A stretch of 34,611 nt of DNA, from contig CAMVDF010000004.1 in NCBI GenBank assembly GCA_947166195.1, positions 1 to 34,611 on the forward strand, given 5' to 3'. Shown here one piece after another: positions 9,494-17,489 of the stretch; positions within the stretch are counted from its first letter, which is position 1; each line of letters starts with the position of its first letter. Below the pieces are notes generated by a model. It had not been told where the DNA came from and did not search any database. It saw only the letters and a program-made list of their open reading frames with translations. Made by a program: the position numbers and the translations under genes. The DNA is from an uncultured Lachnospiraceae bacterium (lineage in GTDB: Bacteria > Bacillota > Clostridia > Lachnospirales > Lachnospiraceae).

Positions 9494-9527
9494 TGGTTTC
9501 TTTTCTGTCCTTGTCCGGAAAACACCT

Positions 9528-10985
9528 TTATGACATGTTATCCGGCAGGTCGTTTTCGATGAGCAGAACCTTGTGCTGCTCGCCGGGTATGGAATATACG
9601 CGGGTGAGGGCGTCGTTGAAGCTGTCCTCTATGAAAAGCTTCTTTTCGTCGAAGCCTTCTTCCCTGATACCTTTTGCTATGGGTTCGGTGTGCTTCTTTC
9701 CGACAAGCAGGATGTAATCCGCGCTCACCGCTGCCTGCCGTCCGAATGCTTCGTTCAGCTCATCTTCCTTTTCGCCAAGCTCCACCATGCCCGGCGTGAT
9801 GAGGATCTTGACCGCATCCTCAAACATGGACAGGGTGTCGAGTGCCGCCTTTGCGCCGGCGGGGTTTGAATTGTAGGCATCATCTATGATGGTGATGCCG
9901 TTCTTTTCGGTCATGTTGAGCCTGTGTTTCACGGGCTGCAGGGTTCTCACCGGAAGCTTCAGTTTTTCAAGGCTTATGCCGAGAGTATTTGCCACGGCGA
10001 TGGCTCCCACCACATTTACCACATTGTGGGATCCGATAAGCTTTGTGGCAAAGCGGACGCTTTCACCCTCCGGTGATGTCACCGTAAATTCCGTTCCGTT
10101 TACGGAGGTCACTATATCGGATGCGTTGTATTTTCCGTTGCCGATGGTGGAGTAGGTGATGGCCGCGGCGTTTTTATTATGCTCCTGAATAAATTCGTTG
10201 TCATAGTTCAAAAAGAGCTTTCCGTCCTCCGGCAGGGCATCCGCCAGTTCGAACTTTGTTTTTGTGATGTTCTCCTGGGTTTTGAAAGACTCCAGATGCT
10301 GCGCTCCGATGGAGGTGATGATGCCGTGACGGGGGTGTACTATGTCACAGAGCTCTTTGATGTCGCCCACGTTTCTGGCTCCCATCTCGCACAGGAAGAT
10401 CTTGTGGGTGGGACGCAGGTGCTCATTGATGGTCTTGACCACTCCCATGGGCGTATTGTAGCTTTCCGGCGTCGCCAGCACCTCGAACTCCGAAGAAAGG
10501 AGGGTTTCAAGATAGAACTTGACGCTGGTTTTTCCATAGGAGCCCGTGATCCCTATGATAATAAGATCGTCCATCTTTGACAGGGTTCCCATTGCCTTTT
10601 TGATAAAGCCCCTCGCTATGGACTTTTCCACCGGTGAATTGATGATATTTGATATCACAGGCAGGAAGGGCCCGAGGATGAAGGTATAGACAAGTACAAA
10701 GACAAAAAGCGTGACATTGTTCCCGAAAAATCTGTTCAGGATGCAGCAGATCGAAAAGATCAGGACAGTAGTCACAAAGAGACGGATGACCCTGGGTGTG
10801 TATACCAGGGGCTTTTTGGAGGGTTTCATATCAAAGGGTCCCGTATAGCACCGGGCCGTGTTTGTGCCGATCCATTTCAGGTGGACCCTGTTCTTGTAGC
10901 CGTTTTGCTGGAACATATGGATCCCGAAGCGGATCATCAGATATGCGTATATGGTGATGACAAGGGATATGATCAAAAGCGGCAT
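9528..10985 (-). CDS. Membrane-anchored Mur ligase family protein (MurF-like)
   Basis: Central and C-terminal Mur ligase motifs GITGSYGKTS, DDAYNSNPAG, ITPGMVELG and ENDLPDN; the N-terminus carries hydrophobic segments (LLIISLVITIYAYLMI; VIRLFVTTVLIFSICCIL; VTLFVFVLVYTFILGPFL) where the canonical MurF N-terminal domain would be. Confidence 0.8.
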   Translation of the reverse strand: MPLLIISLVITIYAYLMIRFGIHMFQQNGYKNRVHLKWIGTNTARCYTGPFDMKPSKKPLVYTPRVIRLFVTTVLIFSICCILNRFFGNNVTLFVFVLVYTFILGPFLPVISNIINSPVEKSIARGFIKKAMGTLSKMDDLIIIGITGSYGKTSVKFYLETLLSSEFEVLATPESYNTPMGVVKTINEHLRPTHKIFLCEMGARNVGDIKELCDIVHPRHGIITSIGAQHLESFKTQENITKTKFELADALPEDGKLFLNYDNEFIQEHNKNAAAITYSTIGNGKYNASDIVTSVNGTEFTVTSPEGESVRFATKLIGSHNVVNVVGAIAVANTLGISLEKLKLPVRTLQPVKHRLNMTEKNGITIIDDAYNSNPAGAKAALDTLSMFEDAVKILITPGMVELGEKEDELNEAFGRQAAVSADYILLVGKKHTEPIAKGIREEGFDEKKLFIEDSFNDALTRVYSIPGEQHKVLLIENDLPDNMS

Positions 10986-12130
10986 ATAAACTCCTCTATC
11001 CTTGAAAGTGCCTCCTTGAGATTGTCGATGGAGTAGGCGTAGGATATTCGCAGGAAGCCCTCGCCGCAGTCTCCGAAGGCTGTCCCCGGGACCACCGCAA
11101 CCTTTTTTGCTTCAAGGAGTTTGATGGCAAATTCATCCGAGGTCATGCCAAAGCGTTTGATACTGGGAAATACATAAAAGGCTCCGTAGGGTTCAAAACA
11201 GTCAAGTCCCATCCTCCTGAACTCGTGCATGAGGAAGCGCCTGCGCTCGTTGTAGGCATTTCTCATCTCCTCCACATCCCTCTCGCCGTGCTTCAATGCT
11301 TCGATCGCGGCATACTGGCTTGTGGTCGGAGCACACATGATGCAGTATTGATGAAGCTTTGTCATCTGGGAAATGATGTTTTCCGGACCGCAGGCATAAC
11401 CAAGCCTCCAGCCTGTCATGGCAAAGGCCTTTGAAAAGCCGTTGATGAGGATGGTCCTCTCTCTCATCCCGGGCAGGGATGCTATCGAGGTATGGCTTCC
11501 CTTGTAGGTCAGTTCCGAATATATCTCATCACTTAAAACATAGATGTCGTGCTCTTTTATTATGGGAGCGATCTTTTCCAGATCCTCTCTTTCCATGATG
11601 GCGCCCGTGGGATTGTTGGGGAAGGGCAGGATCAGTACCTTTGTCCTGTCGCTTATGGCACCCAGGAGCTTTTCCGGAGTGAGCCTGAACTCATCCTTTT
11701 CCTCAAGCTCAACTATAACGGGCTTTCCTCCCGCCAGTATGGCGCAGGGTTCGTAGGATACATAGCTTGGCTGAGGTATGATGACCTCATCCCCGGGATT
11801 GATGAGAGCGCGCAGTCCCATATCTATGGCTTCGCTTCCGCCGACCGTGATCAGCACCTCTTCCTTTGGCGCATAGGTAACATTTGTAGATCTTGCTATG
11901 TACTTTGATACCTCGCGGCGAAGCTCCAGCAGTCCGGAGTTTGAGGTATAGAAAGTCCTCCCCTTTTCAAGCGAATAGATGCCCTCATCTCTGATATGCC
12001 AGGGCGTGTCAAAATCCGGCTCGCCGACTCCCAAAGATATGGCATCCTTCATCTCGGAGACTATATCAAAAAACTTCCTGATGCCCGAAGGCTTCATGTT
12101 GCGGACAACTGAGGCTATGGGATCTTTCAT
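10973..12130 (-). CDS. PLP-dependent class I/II aminotransferase
   Basis: ISLGVGEPDFDTP, FPNNPTGAIM, LSDEIYSELTY, and NGFSKAFAMTGWRLGY (PLP lysine). Confidence 0.9.
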   Translation of the reverse strand: MKDPIASVVRNMKPSGIRKFFDIVSEMKDAISLGVGEPDFDTPWHIRDEGIYSLEKGRTFYTSNSGLLELRREVSKYIARSTNVTYAPKEEVLITVGGSEAIDMGLRALINPGDEVIIPQPSYVSYEPCAILAGGKPVIVELEEKDEFRLTPEKLLGAISDRTKVLILPFPNNPTGAIMEREDLEKIAPIIKEHDIYVLSDEIYSELTYKGSHTSIASLPGMRERTILINGFSKAFAMTGWRLGYACGPENIISQMTKLHQYCIMCAPTTSQYAAIEALKHGERDVEEMRNAYNERRRFLMHEFRRMGLDCFEPYGAFYVFPSIKRFGMTSDEFAIKLLEAKKVAVVPGTAFGDCGEGFLRISYAYSIDNLKEALSRIEEFICRF

Positions 12131-12630
12131 GGCGTGATCAGCATCCTTTCATCCTCGTATTTCTTTGCCAGTATGGTTCCGTTCACCTTGTACTTTCTCA
12201 TGATGAAATGGGTGGCACAGCTGAGGACCGATTCCAGAGCCGACAGCTTTTCGGAAACGAACCTCGAAACTTCCTTGAGGGTCTGTCCCTCCATGATGAC
12301 CATGAGGTCAAAGCCTCCTGATATGAGATATACCGAATCGACCTCGGCAAATTTGTAGATCCTCTCCGCTATGACATCAAAGCCCTGTCCCCTCTGGGGC
12401 GTGACCCTGACCTCTATGAGGGCTGTGACCTTCTGTTCATCTGTCTTGTCCCAGTCGATGAGGGTGTGATATCCGCAGATGATGCCTTCCTTTTCCATGT
12501 CGGACATCTCATTTGCCACGTCCGTCTCGTCCACACCGAGCCTGATGGCCAGATCTCCCAGATCCACTCTTCCGTCGTGCTCGATGGCCTTTAATATCCT
12601 CTGTCTCAATTCATTTATCTCGTTTTGCAT
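12127..12630 (-). CDS. Lrp/AsnC family transcriptional regulator
   Basis: N-terminal winged HTH (ILKAIEHDGRVDLGDLAIRLGVDETDVANEMSDMEKEGIICGY) plus a RAM-like domain (VTALIEVRVTP...FAEVDSVYLISGGFDLMVIMEG). Confidence 0.88.
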   Translation of the reverse strand: MQNEINELRQRILKAIEHDGRVDLGDLAIRLGVDETDVANEMSDMEKEGIICGYHTLIDWDKTDEQKVTALIEVRVTPQRGQGFDVIAERIYKFAEVDSVYLISGGFDLMVIMEGQTLKEVSRFVSEKLSALESVLSCATHFIMRKYKVNGTILAKKYEDERMLITP

Positions 12631-13165
12631 TATATGTCTCCCTTTGCTTTTTTTCGGCTTCTATCCGCGAAGCCGGAGTGAGAAATCTCCGTTCGCTTCC
12701 TTTGATGAGCAGTCTGTCTTTGTCTTTTGTTTCGTATCCGATGATGGCTGCGGATATGTCACTTTCATGCAGCTTCTGTATAATAAAATCCGCCCTTTCA
12801 CCGTCTGCAGTAAACAGGAGGCACCCGGTACTGTCATCCTCATAGGGATTGATATCGAGATAGTCCGCTATCTCTATGGTCTCCTGGAGCATCAAAAGGG
12901 CTGTGGTATCTATCCGCATGCCGCAGGACATTTTTTCCCCAAATTCCCAAAGGGCTGCAAATATCCCTTCTTTTCCTGCCTGTACGAAATCTCCCGTCCC
13001 TCTGCTTTCAAGGATCTTTTTTGTATTCTCTGCCGCCTTTTCCGGTTCATATGGAGGAATGCTGTCCAGGAAATTCCGTGAAAAACGTTTCAGCAGCCTG
13101 TCATATTCTTTTTCAAGAAGGGTTCGTGTCCCGGCAAGTCCGGCAAACCCCGTCATTATTATCAT
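12611..13165 (-). CDS. Stand-alone AIR-synthase C-terminal-domain-like protein
   Basis: DDSTGCLLFTADGERADFIIQKLHESDISAAIIGYETKDKDRLLIKGSERRFLTPASRIE resembles the C-terminal domain of the AIR synthase/HypE fold. There is no N-terminal ATP-binding half. Confidence 0.55.
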   Translation of the reverse strand: MIIMTGFAGLAGTRTLLEKEYDRLLKRFSRNFLDSIPPYEPEKAAENTKKILESRGTGDFVQAGKEGIFAALWEFGEKMSCGMRIDTTALLMLQETIEIADYLDINPYEDDSTGCLLFTADGERADFIIQKLHESDISAAIIGYETKDKDRLLIKGSERRFLTPASRIEAEKKQRETYNAKRDK

Positions 13166-14820
13166 TGAGCCTGTCCGTCGCTCTGCTCGGCAGTATTTTC
13201 GGGCGCCACCTCGGCATCCTGGGGTGCTGCCGCCTGCTGTCCGGCAAGAGCCGAGGCTCCTCCGTCGATGGCGACCGATGCCGCCACGGCCTTGCAGTAA
13301 GCTATGGACTGGGTCGCAATGGCCGCGCTGATGGCCGACTGGGTCACGGGATTGGAGGTTGCGGTTCCCATGGTGAGTGTTGCAGGTACCGCGTTGTATT
13401 TTGAGGAATTGATCTTGATCCTGTCTTTTTCCTCTCCGTTTACCTTTACTATCTTCCAGAATTCGGATCTGTAGCCTACATGGGCCGACTGTCCCTTGGC
13501 GTAGCCTGCAGGCTGTGAGGAGTCCGCTATGACCTTTTCTCCGACAGGCTCCGTGGTTTCCAGATCCACGCTCTCAAAGGAAAGCTTGCGGTCCGGGTCT
13601 CTCGTCTCCACTCCGTAGATGGTGAAGGTGATGGTCTTTTCCGGGCTGGTCGAGCCTTCGATATATATGGGATATTCCAGGTTGTTCGTAAATTTGAAGT
13701 CCTTGCCGCCGCTTTCGGCTATGGCCGCGTCGGCGGAGTGGTCCACATAGTTTACGACCATGGAATGGTTGTGTCTTTCATCTATCTGCAGCTCTGCCCG
13801 AAGCGCCGCCTGATACAGGGTTGTGCTCACCTGACAGATACCGCCTCCGAAGCTTTCCACCACAACTCCGTTAAGGTACGAGCCTGCAAGGGCATAGCCG
13901 TTTGCTTCCGTGAAGGGTGTGATGCATTCAAGCACGGACAGCTGTTCTCCCGGAAAAACCGTCCTGCCGTTCACGAGGCGACAGCCGTTTGAAACATTTG
14001 TCACCCTGTCCTTTCCGGAGGAAGTGAATTTTGTGGTAAAGGTTCCGAGAACATCCTTCACCTTTGCCAGCTTTTCGGGATCTCCCTTGGGATAGTCCAT
14101 ATCTACCTTCATCTCAAGGCTTGCAGGTGATCCGTTAAAGGAGGTTGCCATGAAATCCTCCACTATCTTTGCCGATTCGCCTACATTGACCGTCCTGCCG
14201 TTCTGTCCGCCCACTACCGTGAAGACTCCGTCCTCACGCTTCAGGGTTGCGTCCTCTGCAGGTGTGTCAAACACAGCGCACTGTGTTTCGATCACACGCC
14301 TGACGGAGGCATCATCTGCCTTGTACGCAAGAGGAAATACCTTGTTTGTCCGCTTCAGGTCTGAGATGTCCTTGAAACGCTTGATGATATTGCCCTGCTT
14401 GCAAAGACCCATCGCTTCATCTATGATCTCTTTGTTCGTCCATGCCAGTCCCAGCTCATGCGCCGTGACCGGTACGGAGTTCTCTCCGACCCGCAGATCT
14501 ATGTTTGTCTGTCCCAGTCCTTTGACATACTGCTCGACAGCCGACTGTGCCTCGGCTGCGGTCATCCCTGACAGTTCTATGGGACCTGCATACACTCCGG
14601 CTTTGATTGTATCAGTTGCGGAATATACTTTTTTTGATTCTACTCCCGAAACCCCGCTGTCTTCGCTTTCAGCCTCACTTGAGGTATCTGACGGAGTCCT
14701 GCCGTGGGCTCCCGCTCCCAGTCCGTCAAGTACAGACACACCGCCTTCACCTGCAAAAGCGCTGACCGTCATGCCTGACAGCAAAGCCAGGCTCAGGATA
14801 ATACATAAAAACTTCTTCAT
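13162..14820 (-). CDS. VanW family protein with signal peptide
   Basis: Signal peptide MKKFLCIILSLALLSGMTVSAFAG; VanW-type core NGRTVFPGEQLSVLECITPFTEANGYALAGSYLNGVVVESFGGGICQVSTTLYQAALRAELQIDERHNHSMVVNYV. Confidence 0.88.
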   Translation of the reverse strand: MKKFLCIILSLALLSGMTVSAFAGEGGVSVLDGLGAGAHGRTPSDTSSEAESEDSGVSGVESKKVYSATDTIKAGVYAGPIELSGMTAAEAQSAVEQYVKGLGQTNIDLRVGENSVPVTAHELGLAWTNKEIIDEAMGLCKQGNIIKRFKDISDLKRTNKVFPLAYKADDASVRRVIETQCAVFDTPAEDATLKREDGVFTVVGGQNGRTVNVGESAKIVEDFMATSFNGSPASLEMKVDMDYPKGDPEKLAKVKDVLGTFTTKFTSSGKDRVTNVSNGCRLVNGRTVFPGEQLSVLECITPFTEANGYALAGSYLNGVVVESFGGGICQVSTTLYQAALRAELQIDERHNHSMVVNYVDHSADAAIAESGGKDFKFTNNLEYPIYIEGSTSPEKTITFTIYGVETRDPDRKLSFESVDLETTEPVGEKVIADSSQPAGYAKGQSAHVGYRSEFWKIVKVNGEEKDRIKINSSKYNAVPATLTMGTATSNPVTQSAISAAIATQSIAYCKAVAASVAIDGGASALAGQQAAAPQDAEVAPENTAEQSDGQAQ

Positions 14821-14857
14821 TTCGATCCTCTTTATGTTATATTATTAGGAGATATCA

Positions 14858-14971
14858 TCACGGGACGTAAAAGAGATTTACGCACACAGGTATAATAAGG
14901 GCCAGTACCAGGATCGCAATTATTATCCCGGTAAAGACCTTCCTGTTTTTGCCCTGGAACCATTTGAACAT
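14858..14971 (-). CDS. Putative 37-aa single-pass membrane protein (not in the supplied ORF track)
   Basis: MFKWFQGKNRKVFTGIIIAILVLALIIPVCVNLFYVP*, preceded by AGGAGG with 10 nt spacing (AGGAGGTTATGAAAAA-ATG). Confidence 0.5.
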   Translation of the reverse strand: MFKWFQGKNRKVFTGIIIAILVLALIIPVCVNLFYVP

Positions 14972-15000
14972 TTTTTCATAACCTCCTGAAAGGAAAAACA

Positions 15001-15630
15001 ATGGACCGTTTTCCCCCTGTTTTTATTATAATAGTAGTTGTCGCTCTCTTTTTCAAGGTGTTTATGAGCCGTTCAATGAAAAAATACGATCCAAACGCCG
15101 AGTTTCTGGCACTTGAGAAAAAGGCTGACAGCACACCGAAAAAGAATATCGATGATCTCCCGTATATAAATGTAAGCCGCCGGGAACTCCCCCTGGATGT
15201 CCCCACTGAAAATGAGGAAACAAAGGAGCATCAGTATAATATATGCTCCCTGGAGGGAAAAAAAATCCTGAATTTCACGGGTGTGTCAAATACCGAGCTG
15301 AAGCTCACCTACGGTGCACCGAATATCTATTTCCTGCAGTCCTGTGATATGAACTATACGAGACTGGTACAGAATGTTTCAAGACTTGCCGAGGATTACC
15401 TGAAGGAAGGCCATGAAGCCGAAGCCAGGCAGCTTTTGGAATATGGTATCGGCATAGGAAGCGATGTCAAAAAGAACTATACCCTTCTGGCGGATATCTA
15501 CCAAAAGGAAGGTGAAAACGAAAAAATATCCGGGCTGAAGGAAACAGCCCGGAATATAAAATCTCTGTCAAAGGACGGGATATTGAAGGCTCTGGACAGT
15601 TACTCTGCACCGCGGGAGCCTGCATCCTGA
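15001..15630 (+). CDS. Hypothetical protein with N-terminal TM helix and TPR-like C-terminal helices
   Basis: FPPVFIIIVVVALFFKVF TM segment; helical C-terminus (RLAEDYLKEGHEAEARQLLEYGIGIGSDVKKNYTLLADIYQKEG). Only plausible plus-strand protein gene in the window. Confidence 0.7.
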   Translation: MDRFPPVFIIIVVVALFFKVFMSRSMKKYDPNAEFLALEKKADSTPKKNIDDLPYINVSRRELPLDVPTENEETKEHQYNICSLEGKKILNFTGVSNTELKLTYGAPNIYFLQSCDMNYTRLVQNVSRLAEDYLKEGHEAEARQLLEYGIGIGSDVKKNYTLLADIYQKEGENEKISGLKETARNIKSLSKDGILKALDSYSAPREPAS

Positions 15631-15639
15631 AATACCATA

Positions 15640-16146
15640 TCAGAACCTGTTGATCGTATCTTCGCTGTCATCCGTTGTCTTGTCTATATCTCTGATCACG
15701 ACATGATAGCTGTATTTGTCATTTACCGCTATCTTTACGCGGCTTCCCACCTTTTTCCCCATGATGGCTTTTCCGATGGGTGATTCGTTTGAGATCATGT
15801 TCTTGATGGAATTTCCCCTGATGGATGTGACAATCTTGAAGGTCTGCTCCTCATCATCCTCCTCAAAATACACGGTGACAGTATTGTTCAGCCCCACCTC
15901 GTCTTTTTTTGATTTATCCGAAATGATCTCCGCGGTCCTCAGCAGTCCCTCCAGATAGTTGATGCGGCTTTCATTCTCATTCTTTGCCTTTTTTGCGGCA
16001 TAGTATTCGAAATTTTCACTGAGATCTCCCTGTGCTCTGGCTTCCTGGACCTCTTTGATGAGCTGTTTTCTGACATTCAGCTTTCTGTCCTCTATCTCTG
16101 CCTTTATCTTTTCAACGTCATTTTTTGTAAGCTTTTCTCTGGCCAT
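15640..16146 (-). CDS. greA: GreA/GreB family transcription elongation factor
   Basis: MAREKLTKNDVEKIKAEIEDRKLNVRKQLIKEVQEARAQGDLSENFEYYAAKKAKNENESRINYLEGLL; C-terminal domain with NESPIGKAIMGKKVG; start refined to 16146 with a GGAGGATTC RBS. Confidence 0.9.
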   Translation of the reverse strand: MAREKLTKNDVEKIKAEIEDRKLNVRKQLIKEVQEARAQGDLSENFEYYAAKKAKNENESRINYLEGLLRTAEIISDKSKKDEVGLNNTVTVYFEEDDEEQTFKIVTSIRGNSIKNMISNESPIGKAIMGKKVGSRVKIAVNDKYSYHVVIRDIDKTTDDSEDTINRF

Positions 16147-16170
16147 GAATCCTCCTAAACCAAAAAAATA

Positions 16171-16194
16171 AAGCGGGCTCATAAGAGCCCGCTT
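16171..16194 (-). terminator. Intrinsic terminator of the ABC ATPase gene
   Basis: AAGCGGGCTC-TTAT-GAGCCCGCTT on the minus strand, followed by TATTTTTTT. Confidence 0.85.
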
Positions 16195-16208
16195 GAAAAC
16201 ATCCTGTC

Positions 16209-17324
16209 TTAGTTTGTGATCGTGAGTGATGTCTCTTTGTCAAAGATGTGGATCTTTTCAACATCTATCGCAAACTTGACTGTATCGCCGGGTCTTGCTG
16301 TGGTTCTGGGATCTACACGAGCGGTGATCGGGAACTCTTCCAGATCGAAATACAGGAAAACTTCCGCTCCGAGGAGCTCGTATACCTTGATCGTAGACTC
16401 AAATACTGCTTCCTGAGGAAGGGTATTGATGGTCATTTCCGAATCATAAACATTCTCGGGACGGATACCGAAGGTAACGGTTTTTCCGTCATAGCCGCCC
16501 TCAATGAGCTTCTTTGACTTTGCGGGAGGAAGCGGGATGTTGTGTCCTGCAACCTTGAGGTTTGCCTTATCGCCGTTTACCTCAACAACTGCATCGAGGA
16601 AGTTCATCTGCGGTGATCCCATGAAGCCTGCAACAAAGAGGTTGCCGGGTTTCTCATAGAGGTTCTGAGGGGTATCAACCTGCTGTACCACTCCGTCCTT
16701 CATAACAACGATCCTGGTACCCAGTGTCATAGCCTCTGTCTGGTCATGTGTAACATAGATGATGGTCGTTCCCAGCTTCTGGTGAAGCTTTGCGATCTCT
16801 ATTCTCATCTGAACACGAAGCTTTGCATCAAGGTTTGAAAGAGGCTCGTCCATGAGGAATACCTTGGGGTTACGCACGATCGCACGTCCCATCGCCACAC
16901 GCTGCCTCTGTCCACCGGAGAGAGCCTTCGGCTTCCTGTCAAGGAGTGCCGTGAGGTCGAGGATCTTTGCTGCTTCCTTGACCATTTTGTCGATCTCATC
17001 CTTCGGAACCTTGCGAAGCTTCAGACCGAAGGCCATGTTGTCATACACCGACATATGAGGATAAAGAGCGTAGTTCTGGAAGACCATCGCAATATCTCTG
17101 TCCTTGGGCTCGACATCATTTACTACCTTGTCGCCTATCTTGAGCTCTCCGGAAGAGATCTCCTCAAGACCTGCTATCATACGAAGTGTCGTGGATTTTC
17201 CGCATCCGGAAGGTCCTACGAAGATGATGAATTCCTTGTCCTGGATCTCAAGGTTGAAATCCTTTACGGCCTCAAATCCGTTGGGATAAACCTTGCATAC
17301 ATTTTTTAACGATAAACCTGCCAT
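16209..17324 (-). CDS. ugpC: Carbohydrate ABC transporter ATP-binding protein, UgpC/MsmK type
   Basis: Walker A GPSGCGKST, signature LSGGQRQRVAMGRA, Walker B VFLMDEPLSNLDAKLR, TOBE-like C-terminus; start refined to MAGLSLKNVCKVYPNGF with an AGGAGGAAAGT RBS. Confidence 0.93.
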   Translation of the reverse strand: MAGLSLKNVCKVYPNGFEAVKDFNLEIQDKEFIIFVGPSGCGKSTTLRMIAGLEEISSGELKIGDKVVNDVEPKDRDIAMVFQNYALYPHMSVYDNMAFGLKLRKVPKDEIDKMVKEAAKILDLTALLDRKPKALSGGQRQRVAMGRAIVRNPKVFLMDEPLSNLDAKLRVQMRIEIAKLHQKLGTTIIYVTHDQTEAMTLGTRIVVMKDGVVQQVDTPQNLYEKPGNLFVAGFMGSPQMNFLDAVVEVNGDKANLKVAGHNIPLPPAKSKKLIEGGYDGKTVTFGIRPENVYDSEMTINTLPQEAVFESTIKVYELLGAEVFLYFDLEEFPITARVDPRTTARPGDTVKFAIDVEKIHIFDKETSLTITN

Positions 17325-17444
17325 ACTTTCCTCCTGTTGATCTTTATCATTTGGTCCCAAAGCGGGACCTGACAGTAATACCTGCAAAAATCAGTATAGC
17401 AAAGCGGGATTTCTTTTTCCATATGACAAATAGACAAAATTAAA

Positions 17445-17478
17445 CCCGGATATTAGTCAACATTGACTATTATCCGGG
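17445..17478 (-). terminator. Terminator-like hairpin 3' of the GGDEF gene
   Basis: cccggatattagtcaa-ca-ttgactattatccggg, long stem with one mismatch; minus-strand downstream is TTTAATTTTGTC. Confidence 0.65.
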
Positions 17479-17489
17479 CCATGGTTTCA

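Noticed and set aside
9319-9525. 68-aa minus-strand ORF across the repeat array
   Set aside because: It is simply the translation of the palindromic repeats; no RBS or conserved domain.
13162-14820. VanW as evidence of a vancomycin-resistance cassette
   Set aside because: VanW-domain proteins are common in Firmicutes without resistance, there is no vanH, vanX, vanR or vanS here, and the Ddl looks like the ordinary D-Ala-D-Ala type.
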